Origin: Pseudomonadota bacterium
Lineage (GTDB): Bacteria > Pseudomonadota > Alphaproteobacteria > Rhizobiales > Xanthobacteraceae
Assembly: GCA_023414975.1 (NCBI GenBank)
Contig: JAEZMI010000244.1
Location: 1 to 8,736 of the forward strand
DNA: 8,736 nt
Reading direction: 5' to 3'
In this document: positions 1-5,630 of the stretch, piece by piece
Layout: the number at the start of each line of letters is the position of its first letter
Numbering within the stretch: position 1 is the first letter of the stretch
The notes under the pieces: model-generated
Seen by the model: only the letters and a program-made list of their open reading frames with translations
What the model was told of the DNA's origin: nothing
Database searches by the model: none
Translations under genes and position numbers: made by a program

Positions 1-2
1 TC

Positions 3-1115
3 ATGGCCGAGATCGCCGACGCCACCGGCGCCACCGCGCGGCTTCAGGCCCGTGCCGCCGGACGCATCCGCCGCGCCCTGCCGCTGGCCGTGCTGGGGCT
101 CGTCGCCAGCGTCGCCTCGGCGCCGGCCGCGGCTTTCGCCGTGCTGAATCCGCTGCGGCGCGGTCTCGGCGGGGACAGTTCGCGATCGGCGCTGGTGCTC
201 GGCCTGTCGCTCTCGGCCGGCCATGGCCTGCTGGTCCCGGCGCCGGTCATGCTGGCGAGCTTCACCATTCTCGGCGCCGACTGGCGTCTCACCCTCGCCA
301 TCGGCCTTCCGCTGGCGGTCCTGCTCACGCTCCTCGGCGTGGTCCTCGCCCGCGCCACGACCAGCGACGCGCCCGTGCCGGTCGATACCGCACCGGTGAT
401 AGACGGCGAAACCATGCACGCGCCGCGGCGGGGCGCCATGGCGCTGTGGGCCGTCAGTCTCGGGCTCATCGCCCTGCTCGTCACCCAGTCGCTCGGCGAC
501 ATCGCCTCCGAGCCCTTGGGCGGGGGGTCGAACCGTGAATTCCTCATCGCGCTCGGGCGCCCCGTCGTGCTGCTGCTCGCCGGCACCGGCCTTCTCCTGC
601 TGCTGAGCTGGCACTGGGAGCGCGGCGGGCTCACCGAAAGCGGCTGGGCCGGCCGGGCCATCGCCCGTGTCGCCGCCCTCGTGCTGCTCGTCGGGGCCGC
701 GGGCGGCCTCGCCAAGATCGCGCAGGAAACCGGCATGGCGGAGATGAACGCCGAGCGCCTCATCCCCTACGCCCCGGCCGGCGCGCTGGCGCTGCTGCTG
801 CCCTTCGCGCTCGCCGCGACGGTGAAGACGCTGCAAGGTTCCTCCCTCGTCGCCGCCATCACCGCCGCCGGCATGATGATGGAACTCGTCGCGCCCCTCG
901 GCCTCGGCGACCCGATGGGCCGCGCCCTCGCCGCCCTCGCCATCGGCGCGGGGGCGATGGGCGCCTCGCACATTAATGACGGATTCTTCTGGCTGGTTGG
1001 GCAGGCGGCACGGCTTCCCGCCGGCAGCATGATCGCGCGCTTCGCGCTCGTCACGCTGGCGCAGGGCTTTGTCGCCGCGATCCTGCTGGTGGCGCTGCGC
1101 GCGCTCACCGGGTGA
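3..1115 (+). CDS. GntP-family sugar-acid permease, 5'-truncated by window edge
   Basis: Probable inner-membrane, proton-coupled uptake carrier of the gluconate permease (GntP) family. The 370 visible residues are very hydrophobic, with roughly eight to ten membrane segments. Two family-like signatures support the call. A mid-protein GHGLLVPAP stretch (about residues 73-81) resembles the HGLVPPHPGP loop of GntP carriers. Near the C-terminus, VKTLQGSSLVAAITAAGMM-like sequence is followed by SHINDGFFWLV, matching the family's RAAQGSATVA...SHVNDSGFWLV region. GntP proteins are usually about 440-450 residues, so some 70-80 N-terminal residues should lie upstream of the window. The ATG at position 3 is then probably internal. 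The gene ends 41 bp before the glycoside hydrolase start, suggesting one transcript. The substrate (gluconate or another sugar acid or hydroxy acid) cannot be read from sequence. Confidence 0.75.
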   Translation: MAEIADATGATARLQARAAGRIRRALPLAVLGLVASVASAPAAAFAVLNPLRRGLGGDSSRSALVLGLSLSAGHGLLVPAPVMLASFTILGADWRLTLAIGLPLAVLLTLLGVVLARATTSDAPVPVDTAPVIDGETMHAPRRGAMALWAVSLGLIALLVTQSLGDIASEPLGGGSNREFLIALGRPVVLLLAGTGLLLLLSWHWERGGLTESGWAGRAIARVAALVLLVGAAGGLAKIAQETGMAEMNAERLIPYAPAGALALLLPFALAATVKTLQGSSLVAAITAAGMMMELVAPLGLGDPMGRALAALAIGAGAMGASHINDGFFWLVGQAARLPAGSMIARFALVTLAQGFVAAILLVALRALTG

Positions 1116-1140
1116 TCGTCCGACCGCGCTTCGACGTCCC

Positions 1141-1147
1141 AAAGGAG
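1141..1147 (+). promoter_or_regulatory. Ribosome binding site deciding the GH1 start
   Basis: AAAGGAG lies 9 bases before the ATG at 1157. That ATG opens directly on a twin-arginine signal peptide (MLRRRDFL). An in-frame GTG at 1112 overlaps the permease stop (GTGA). It would add 15 residues ahead of the signal peptide and has no comparable Shine-Dalgarno sequence, so 1157 is preferred. Confidence 0.8.
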
Positions 1148-1156
1148 CAACGCCGC

Positions 1157-2629
1157 ATGCTTCGACGCCGTGACTTCCTTGCCTCGGCCGCCGCCGCGGC
1201 CGGCCTGCCGGCGCTGGCGAGCGCCGGGCTCGCGCAGACTGCCGCTCCCGCCCCCTCCGCGTCGGCCACGCCGGCCGGCACCGCCCGTATCCCGCCCGGC
1301 TTCGTCTGGGGGGCTTCCACCTCCGCCTACCAGATCGAGGGCGCGGTGACGGCGGATGGCCGCAAGCCCTCCATCTGGGACACTTTCTCCCACACGCCCG
1401 GCCGCATCGCCGATGGCACCAATGGCGACGTCGCCTGCAACCACTACAATCTCTATGCCGAGGATGTGGGCCTGATGGCGAAGATGGGCTTCCAGGCCTA
1501 TCGCTTCTCCACCGCCTGGCCGCGCATCATCCCGGACGGCACCGGCCCGGTGAACGCGAAGGGTCTCGACTTCTACGACCGGCTGGTCGACCGCCTGCTC
1601 GCCAGCAACATCCTGCCCATGGCCTGCCTCTATCACTGGGACCTGCCGCAGGCGCTGCAGGACCGGGGCGGCTGGCACAATCGCGACATGGCCAACTGGT
1701 TCGCCGACTATGCCCGCGCCTGCGTCGCCCGGCTCGGCGACCGGGTGAAGCCCTGGGCCATGCTGAACGAGCCGTCGGTGCACGCCATCTTCGGCCACGG
1801 CTTCGGCAATCACGCGCCGGGCCTCACGGGCTGGGACAGCTATGTGCGCACCCAGCACCACCAGAATCTCGCGCAAGGCACGGGCATCACCGCCCTGCGC
1901 GCCGAACGCGGCGATCTGAAGCTCGGCACGGTGTTCTCGCTGCAGCCGATCTTCCCGGCCTCGCAGCAGCCGCAGGACATTGCCGCTGCCCAGCGTTTCG
2001 ACGCCTGCTGGAACACCATCAACCTCGACCCGCTGTTCCTCGGCCGCTACCCGGCCGTCTTCGCGGAGACCTTCGCACCGCTCGTGCAGTCCGGCGACAT
2101 GCAGGCGATCCGCGTGCCCGTCGATTTCCTCGGCGTGAACTATTACGGCCCGTCCTGGATCAAGCACGACCCCGCCGCCTTCCTGGCGCAGGCCGGCTAT
2201 GGCGCGGTGCCGGAAGGCACGCCGCGCACCCTGCTCGGCTGGCCGGTCAGCGCGGACGGCCTCGTGACCCTGCTCACCCGCCTGCGCGACCAGTACGGCA
2301 ACCCGCCGGTGTTCATCACCGAGAACGGCGCCTGCTACGAGGACCCCGCCCCGGCCAATGGCGTGGTGCAGGATCCCGAGCGCACCGCCTATATCAAGGC
2401 GCATCTGGACGCCTGCGCCCGCGCCATCGCGCAGGGCTGCGCGCTCAACGGCTATTTCGTCTGGTCGCTGCTCGACAATTTCGAATGGGCGGAGGGCAAG
2501 CGCCGGCGCTTCGGCGTGACATATGTGGATTTCGACACGCAGGTGCGGACCCCGAAATCCTCGCTGCTCTATCTCTCCCAGCTCATGCGCGCCCACGCCG
2601 CCGGCGCGAGCGCGGGGACCGTGCCGTGA
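1157..2629 (+). CDS. Tat-exported GH1 beta-glucosidase
   Basis: Glycoside hydrolase family 1 enzyme, retaining mechanism, expected to release glucose or a related sugar from the non-reducing end of beta-glucosides. The protein is 490 residues from the ATG at 1157. It opens with a twin-arginine signal: RRRDFL at residues 3-8, a hydrophobic stretch to about 25, and AxA-type cleavage near 22-26. An Ala/Pro linker follows to about residue 44. The catalytic TIM barrel starts at PPGFVWGASTSAYQIEGA (46-63). The acid/base Glu is E205 in the NEP motif and the nucleophile is E389 in FITENG (386-391). The C-terminal WSLLDNFEWAEG (436-447) is the family's glycone-binding segment, and FGVTYVDFD follows it. 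Most GH1 enzymes are cytoplasmic and about 450 residues long, so the Tat leader is notable and implies folding before export to the periplasm. It probably shares a transcript with the upstream permease gene. Glucose versus galactose preference cannot be told from sequence. Confidence 0.93.
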   Translation: MLRRRDFLASAAAAAGLPALASAGLAQTAAPAPSASATPAGTARIPPGFVWGASTSAYQIEGAVTADGRKPSIWDTFSHTPGRIADGTNGDVACNHYNLYAEDVGLMAKMGFQAYRFSTAWPRIIPDGTGPVNAKGLDFYDRLVDRLLASNILPMACLYHWDLPQALQDRGGWHNRDMANWFADYARACVARLGDRVKPWAMLNEPSVHAIFGHGFGNHAPGLTGWDSYVRTQHHQNLAQGTGITALRAERGDLKLGTVFSLQPIFPASQQPQDIAAAQRFDACWNTINLDPLFLGRYPAVFAETFAPLVQSGDMQAIRVPVDFLGVNYYGPSWIKHDPAAFLAQAGYGAVPEGTPRTLLGWPVSADGLVTLLTRLRDQYGNPPVFITENGACYEDPAPANGVVQDPERTAYIKAHLDACARAIAQGCALNGYFVWSLLDNFEWAEGKRRRFGVTYVDFDTQVRTPKSSLLYLSQLMRAHAAGASAGTVP

Positions 2630-2694
2630 AGCTGGCGTGACCCTGCGCGCCCTGTCGCGAAACGGACACGCGGATCACCTATCGGCATGCGTTC

Positions 2695-2716
2695 ACGCGG
2701 GTTCTTGAACCGGCGT
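2695..2716 (+). promoter_or_regulatory. Imperfect 22-bp dyad upstream of the acyl carrier gene
   Basis: A palindrome with 9 of 10 base pairs matched around a central TT. The arms are ACGC-G-GGTTC and GAACC-G-GCGT, with the single G/G mismatch at 2699/2712. It sits about 65 bp after the GH1 stop and 78 bp before the carrier protein ATG. It could be an operator or a hairpin ending the upstream transcript, though only TTT follows at 2719-2721. TTGAAC at 2705-2710 inside the dyad could serve as a -35 element, but no good -10 is visible at 16-18 bp. The rest of the 2630-2794 gap shows nothing else I can support. Confidence 0.35.
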
Positions 2717-2794
2717 CGTTTGTGCTACCACACAGTTCCGGAAAGGCCGTCCAGAGCGGGCGGCGCGTCCCACGAGTGAAACGCAGGCAGACCG

Positions 2795-3076
2795 ATGCAG
2801 ACTGACGACCCCGCCATTGCCGACATCGTCGAGTTCATCGCCGGCGAGGTGAACGTCGATGCCAAACTGCTGACGCCGGACACCCATATCGCCGATCTCG
2901 GCATTTCCTCGCTCGACCTGATCGAAACCATCTTCAAGCTGGAAACGCGCTTCGGCATCGAGATTCCCAATGACGGCCCGCTCAACGGCAACGATGTGAC
3001 CGTCGGCACGCTGGTCGAGCATGTGGCCGCCCTGCTGGCCGCCAAGCGGGCGCGCAACGCCGCCTCGGCCGGATGA
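2795..3076 (+). CDS. Stand-alone acyl carrier protein
   Basis: A small acidic carrier protein (93 residues) that would hold an acyl chain as a thioester on phosphopantetheine. The four-helix carrier fold is suggested by the pattern IADIVEFIAGEV (8-19), the motif DLGISSLDLIE (34-44), FKLETRFGIEIP (about 47-58) and VGTLVEHVAALLA at the C-terminal side. The attachment serine is S39, in GISSLD where housekeeping carriers read GADSLD. The divergent motif and the position next to a lone ketosynthase argue against it being the housekeeping AcpP. NodF-like or other specialised carriers are closer in arrangement. The ribosome binding site is weak (GCAGG around 2783-2787). The stop overlaps the next gene's ATG (ATGA at 3073-3076), so the two are translationally coupled. 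The acyl substrate is unknown. Confidence 0.88.
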   Translation: MQTDDPAIADIVEFIAGEVNVDAKLLTPDTHIADLGISSLDLIETIFKLETRFGIEIPNDGPLNGNDVTVGTLVEHVAALLAAKRARNAASAG

Positions 3077-4287
3077 GCGCCCGCGTCGCCGTCACCGGGC
3101 TCGGCTCGCTCTCCGCGCTCGGCCTCGACGTCGCCGCCCATCTCGCGGGCCTGAAGGCCGGCACGGTGGGCATCGGGCCGACGCAGGGCATCGACGTCTC
3201 CGCGATGAAGACGAAGATCGCCGCCGAAGTGCGCGGCTTCGTGCCGGAAGACCATTTCGACCCGCGCCAGCTCGGCCTGCTCGACCGCACCTCGCAATTC
3301 GCCGTGGTCGCGGCCCGGCAGGCGCTGGCGGATGCCGGCCCCGCGATGGAGGGCGTGGCGCGCCATCGCGTCGGCGCGATCTATGCCGCCTCGGTCGGCT
3401 TCCACGCGGTCGACGACAGCTACCGCAAGCTCTATCTGGAGCAGGCCCCGCGCCCGCACCCCTTCACCGTGCCCCGCGCCATGCCGAGCGGACAGGTGAG
3501 CCATGTGACGATGGATCTCGGCATTCACGGCCCGGCCTTCGCCGTCGCCTCGGCCTGTTCCTCGGCCGCCCACGCCATCGGCACCGCCTTCCAGATGATC
3601 CGCGGCGGGATGCTCGATGTCGCCATCGCCGGCGGGGGCGAATCGCAGATCACCTACGGCATGCTGAAGAGCTGGGAGGCGCTGCGCGTGCTGGCGCCGG
3701 AGGCCTGCCGCCCCTTCTCCAAGGACCGCGCCGGCCTCGTCATCGGCGAGGGCGCCGGCGCCGTGGTGCTGGAGAACATGGACCGGGCGCTGGCGCGCGG
3801 CGCCACCATCCACGCCGAACTGGTCGGCTTCGGCATGAGCGCGGACGGCAAGGACATCACCGCCCCGGACCTCGACAGCGCCGCCGCCGCCATGCGCTTC
3901 GCGCTGGAGGATGCCGGCCTGGCGCCGGAGCAGGTCGAGTATGTCAGCGCCCACGGCACGGCCACCGCGCTGAACGACAAGACCGAGACCGCCGCCTTGC
4001 GGCAGGTGTTCGGCACGCATCTCGACAAGCTGCCGGTCTCCTCGTCGAAATCGCAGTACGGCCACACGATGAACGCCTCGGGCGCGCTGGATTTCGTCAC
4101 CACGGTGCTCGCTTTGCGCGAGGGCTTCCTGCCCCCCACCATGGGCTTCACCGAGCCGGACCCGGACTGCGACCTCGACTGCGTCCCCAATGCCGCGCGC
4201 CCGGCACGGATCGAAGCCGCCATCTCCTCCAGCTTCGCCTTCGGCGGCCTCAACGCCGTGCTGGCGCTAAAGCGGTATGCGGGGTGA
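3073..4287 (+). CDS. Beta-ketoacyl-ACP synthase (FabF/NodE-like)
   Basis: A condensing enzyme that joins malonyl-ACP to an acyl group by decarboxylative Claisen condensation. The 404 residues match the usual length of single-domain KAS I/II enzymes. It starts with the typical RVAVTGLGSLSALG (4-17). The thiolase-fold catalytic triad is complete: C162 in ASACSSAAHAIG, H294 in SAHGTAT (292-298) and H331 in SKSQYGHTMNASGA, with conserved K326. Family enzymes commonly read KSMxGH where this one has KSQYGH, a small deviation at the active-site lip. The C-terminus SSSFAFGGLNAVLALK is standard. It begins inside the stop codon of the carrier protein gene, so its partner is almost certainly that carrier. 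The pairing recalls NodF/NodE of rhizobia, but I see no nod genes and do not claim that role. A catalytic, not chain-length-factor, function is expected because the Cys and both His are present. Confidence 0.92.
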   Translation: MSARVAVTGLGSLSALGLDVAAHLAGLKAGTVGIGPTQGIDVSAMKTKIAAEVRGFVPEDHFDPRQLGLLDRTSQFAVVAARQALADAGPAMEGVARHRVGAIYAASVGFHAVDDSYRKLYLEQAPRPHPFTVPRAMPSGQVSHVTMDLGIHGPAFAVASACSSAAHAIGTAFQMIRGGMLDVAIAGGGESQITYGMLKSWEALRVLAPEACRPFSKDRAGLVIGEGAGAVVLENMDRALARGATIHAELVGFGMSADGKDITAPDLDSAAAAMRFALEDAGLAPEQVEYVSAHGTATALNDKTETAALRQVFGTHLDKLPVSSSKSQYGHTMNASGALDFVTTVLALREGFLPPTMGFTEPDPDCDLDCVPNAARPARIEAAISSSFAFGGLNAVLALKRYAG

Positions 4288-4295
4288 ACCCCGTA

Positions 4296-4441
4296 TCCCG
4301 GACAAGCCACGCACAGCGTGGCGCCGAGCCGGGACCCAGGAGAAGCGTCGCGCAGCGGCCAAACCCTTGTGAAGCGCCTGCGGCTTGGCTGTGCGCTGAA
4401 TCCCGGCTCGGCGCTCCGGCTTCGCCTCCGCTGGGCCGGGA
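4296..4441 (+). repeat. Pair of inverted REP-like palindromic units between convergent genes
   Basis: Two palindromic units, each bounded by TCCCGG...CCGGGA. Unit 1 spans 4296-4334 and contains a perfect CCACGC-ACA-GCGTGG hairpin (4307-4321). Unit 2 spans 4401-4441 and contains a small GGC-TTC-GCC hairpin. GCGCCGAGCCGGGA (4321-4334) is the exact reverse complement of TCCCGGCTCGGCGC (4401-4414), so the units lie head to head like bacterial interspersed mosaic elements. The 66 bp between them show nothing more. They fill the junction between the ketosynthase gene (+) and the LysR gene (-), where hairpins could end transcription from both sides or protect transcript ends. No T-rich tract follows, so a classic intrinsic terminator is not shown. 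Confidence 0.75.
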
Positions 4442-4448
4442 AACGGGA

Positions 4449-5414
4449 CTACCCCTCCACCCGGAACTCCCGCGCCAACGCTTCGCCCGCGAGCGCGATG
4501 ACGGCGGGGCGCAGCGCGGCGAGCTTCTCCCGGCAGACGCCGGCGATCTCGCGCGGCAGGCGTCCCAATTCATGCCGGCGGGCGATCAAGGTGAGGTGAC
4601 GCGCGAGGCCCGGCCCCGGCAGCGGGCGGCAGGCGAAGCCCGCGAGCGGCATCCCCGCCTCGACGAGGCAGAGCGGCGTGGTGATGGCGAAGCCGGCCCC
4701 ATCCGCCACCGCCGCCGTCACCCCATAGGGCGTGTCGAACTCCAGCGGGCGCGGCAGATCGAGCCGCAGGCGGCGCAGATGGCGTTCGATCTCCATCCCG
4801 GTCTTCGAGCGCGCGGAATAGCGCACCAGCGGCAGCGCCCGCGCCAGGTCCTCCAGCTCGCCCGCGCGGGTGGGCGCAGGCCGGTCCGACGGCATCAGCA
4901 GCAAATAGGGCTCGGAGAGCAGCGGCCAGCGCTCCAGCCCCTCGATCTCGTCCAGCTCGTCCGCGCCCACCAGAAGATCGAGCTGGCGGGTCAGCAGCCC
5001 CCCGGCATGCGAGGCGGTGAGGCCCGACAGCAGCGACACCTGCTCGGCGCGCTCGCCCAGCGCCCGCGCGAGCGGCCCCATCAGCGCCCGCGAGAGCGAA
5101 TCCACCAGTCCCGCGCGCAGCAGTGGCAGGCGGGCATGTTCGGCCTCCCGCAGCAGCGGCGCGATCTGCCGGGCTTCCGAGAGCAGCGCGCTCGCGCGCT
5201 GGCGCAGCGCCCCGCCGGCGCCGGTGAGCGCGAGCGGACGCGCCGAGCGGTCGAAAAGCTGCACGCCGATGCGCCGCTCCATCTCCGCCACCGCCTGCGA
5301 GATCGCCGGCTGCGTCAGCTTCAGCCGCCGGGCCGCCTCCGCCATGGACCCGGCGTCGCAGACCGCGAGGAAAATCTCCAGCGCCCGCAGGTCGAAGGGA
5401 AGCGTGTCGGCCAT
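4449..5414 (-). CDS. LysR-type transcriptional regulator
   Basis: DNA-binding regulator of 321 residues, a normal LysR length. The N-terminal winged helix-turn-helix covers about residues 8-67 (FDLRALEIFLAVCDAGSMAE... to RPLALTGAG), with the recognition region LTQPAISQAVAEME (33-46) and the family hallmark LFDRSARPLALT. A periplasmic-binding-like effector domain follows from about 95 to 300, with the usual late GVTAAVADGAGFAITT segment. The start at 5414 is supported by AAGGA five bases upstream (plus-strand 5420-5424). It is transcribed divergently from soxB and shares a 216-bp control region holding a LysR box. It is therefore the likely regulator of the sarcosine oxidase operon and of itself. 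Effector unknown: sarcosine, betaine or a related one-carbon substrate are reasonable guesses from context only. Known betaine/sarcosine regulators such as GbdR and SouR are AraC-type, so this would be a different control scheme. Confidence 0.93.
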   Translation of the reverse strand: MADTLPFDLRALEIFLAVCDAGSMAEAARRLKLTQPAISQAVAEMERRIGVQLFDRSARPLALTGAGGALRQRASALLSEARQIAPLLREAEHARLPLLRAGLVDSLSRALMGPLARALGERAEQVSLLSGLTASHAGGLLTRQLDLLVGADELDEIEGLERWPLLSEPYLLLMPSDRPAPTRAGELEDLARALPLVRYSARSKTGMEIERHLRRLRLDLPRPLEFDTPYGVTAAVADGAGFAITTPLCLVEAGMPLAGFACRPLPGPGLARHLTLIARRHELGRLPREIAGVCREKLAALRPAVIALAGEALAREFRVEG

Positions 5415-5445
5415 GATGGTCCTTCTTCCGCCTCAGCGAGGAACG

Positions 5446-5540
5446 CGTCATCCTGAGGTGCCCGGCGGCACGCCGGGCCTCGAAGGATGTCCCGGCCTTC
5501 CATCCTTCGAGGCTCGCGGCGCGAGCACCTCAGGATGACG
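5446..5540 (+). repeat. 95-nt cloverleaf-like intergenic repeat
   Basis: A nested inverted repeat. The outer arms CGTCATCCTGAGGTGC (5446-5461) and its exact complement (5525-5540) pair over 16 bp. The second arms CCTCGAAGGATG (5478-5489) and CATCCTTCGAGG (5501-5512) pair over 12 bp around an 11-nt loop. Between them sit two side hairpins, CCCGGCG-GCA-CGCCGGG (5461-5477) and CTCGC-GGC-GCGAG (5513-5525). The result is a three-armed structure on one outer stem. From memory, the CATCCTTCGAG and CCTCAGGATGA cores recur in intergenic repeats of Bradyrhizobium, Rhodopseudomonas and relatives. It lies between the LysR box and the LysR gene, so it would be in that gene's 5' leader, and upstream of the soxB promoter. 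Confidence 0.85.
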
Positions 5541-5558
5541 GCGCCTGAATGGACCTAT

Positions 5559-5588
5559 GTATAACCCAAACTTATATTACCAGCGCAA
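5559..5588 (-). promoter_or_regulatory. Candidate promoter of the LysR gene, overlapping the LysR box
   Basis: On the minus strand, TTGCGC (plus 5583-5588) and TTATAC (plus 5559-5564) are separated by 18 bp, a plausible -35/-10 pair about 145 bp ahead of the regulator's ATG. The -10 overlaps the left arm of the LysR dyad, which would allow the regulator to repress its own gene, as is usual in divergent LysR arrangements. Based on consensus matching by eye. Confidence 0.4.
5560..5576. promoter_or_regulatory. LysR box (T-N11-A dyad) in the divergent control region
   Basis: TATAACCCAAACTTATA is a perfect 5-bp inverted repeat (TATAA/TTATA) with a 7-bp centre. It contains T5562-N11-A5574, the T-N11-A pattern that LysR proteins bind. 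It is an AT-rich island in very GC-rich DNA and sits between the divergent LysR and soxB genes, 55 bp before the soxB ATG. Its centre lies about 40 bp before the predicted soxB transcription start. That is close to the -35 region, where LysR activators contact RNA polymerase. Confidence 0.7.
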
Positions 5589-5602
5589 TCGGCCCGTACT
5601 AT
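5572..5602 (+). promoter_or_regulatory. Candidate soxB operon promoter
   Basis: TACTAT at 5597-5602 is a fair -10 hexamer, giving a start of transcription near 5609 and a leader of about 22 nt with AAGG at 5617-5620 as ribosome binding site. No good -35 lies at the right distance: TTATAT at 5572-5577 is 19 bp away and is part of the LysR box. A poor -35 covered by the activator box fits an activator-dependent promoter. Confidence 0.4.
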
Positions 5603-5630
5603 AGCTGGTTCAACCCAAGGCGAGCCGTCC

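Noticed and set aside
767..2596. 609-residue minus-strand open frame opposite the GH1 gene
   Set aside because: It is antisense to a gene with complete catalytic motifs. Its composition is Arg/Ala/Gly/His-rich with no recognisable domain, as expected from stop-poor antisense frames in high-GC DNA.
2725..4065. 446-residue minus-strand open frame opposite the carrier and ketosynthase genes
   Set aside because: It covers two well-supported plus-strand genes and has low-complexity Arg/Ala/Gly/His composition and no family features.
4335..4400. Possible small gene or RNA between the two palindromic units
   Set aside because: No ribosome binding site with a plausible frame and no further pairing were found. 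It looks like repeat-internal spacer.
3021..5456. 811-residue plus-strand open frame running through the ketosynthase and LysR genes
   Set aside because: It is very Arg/Pro-rich, overlaps real genes on both strands and crosses the repeat pair at 4296-4441. It is open by GC bias.
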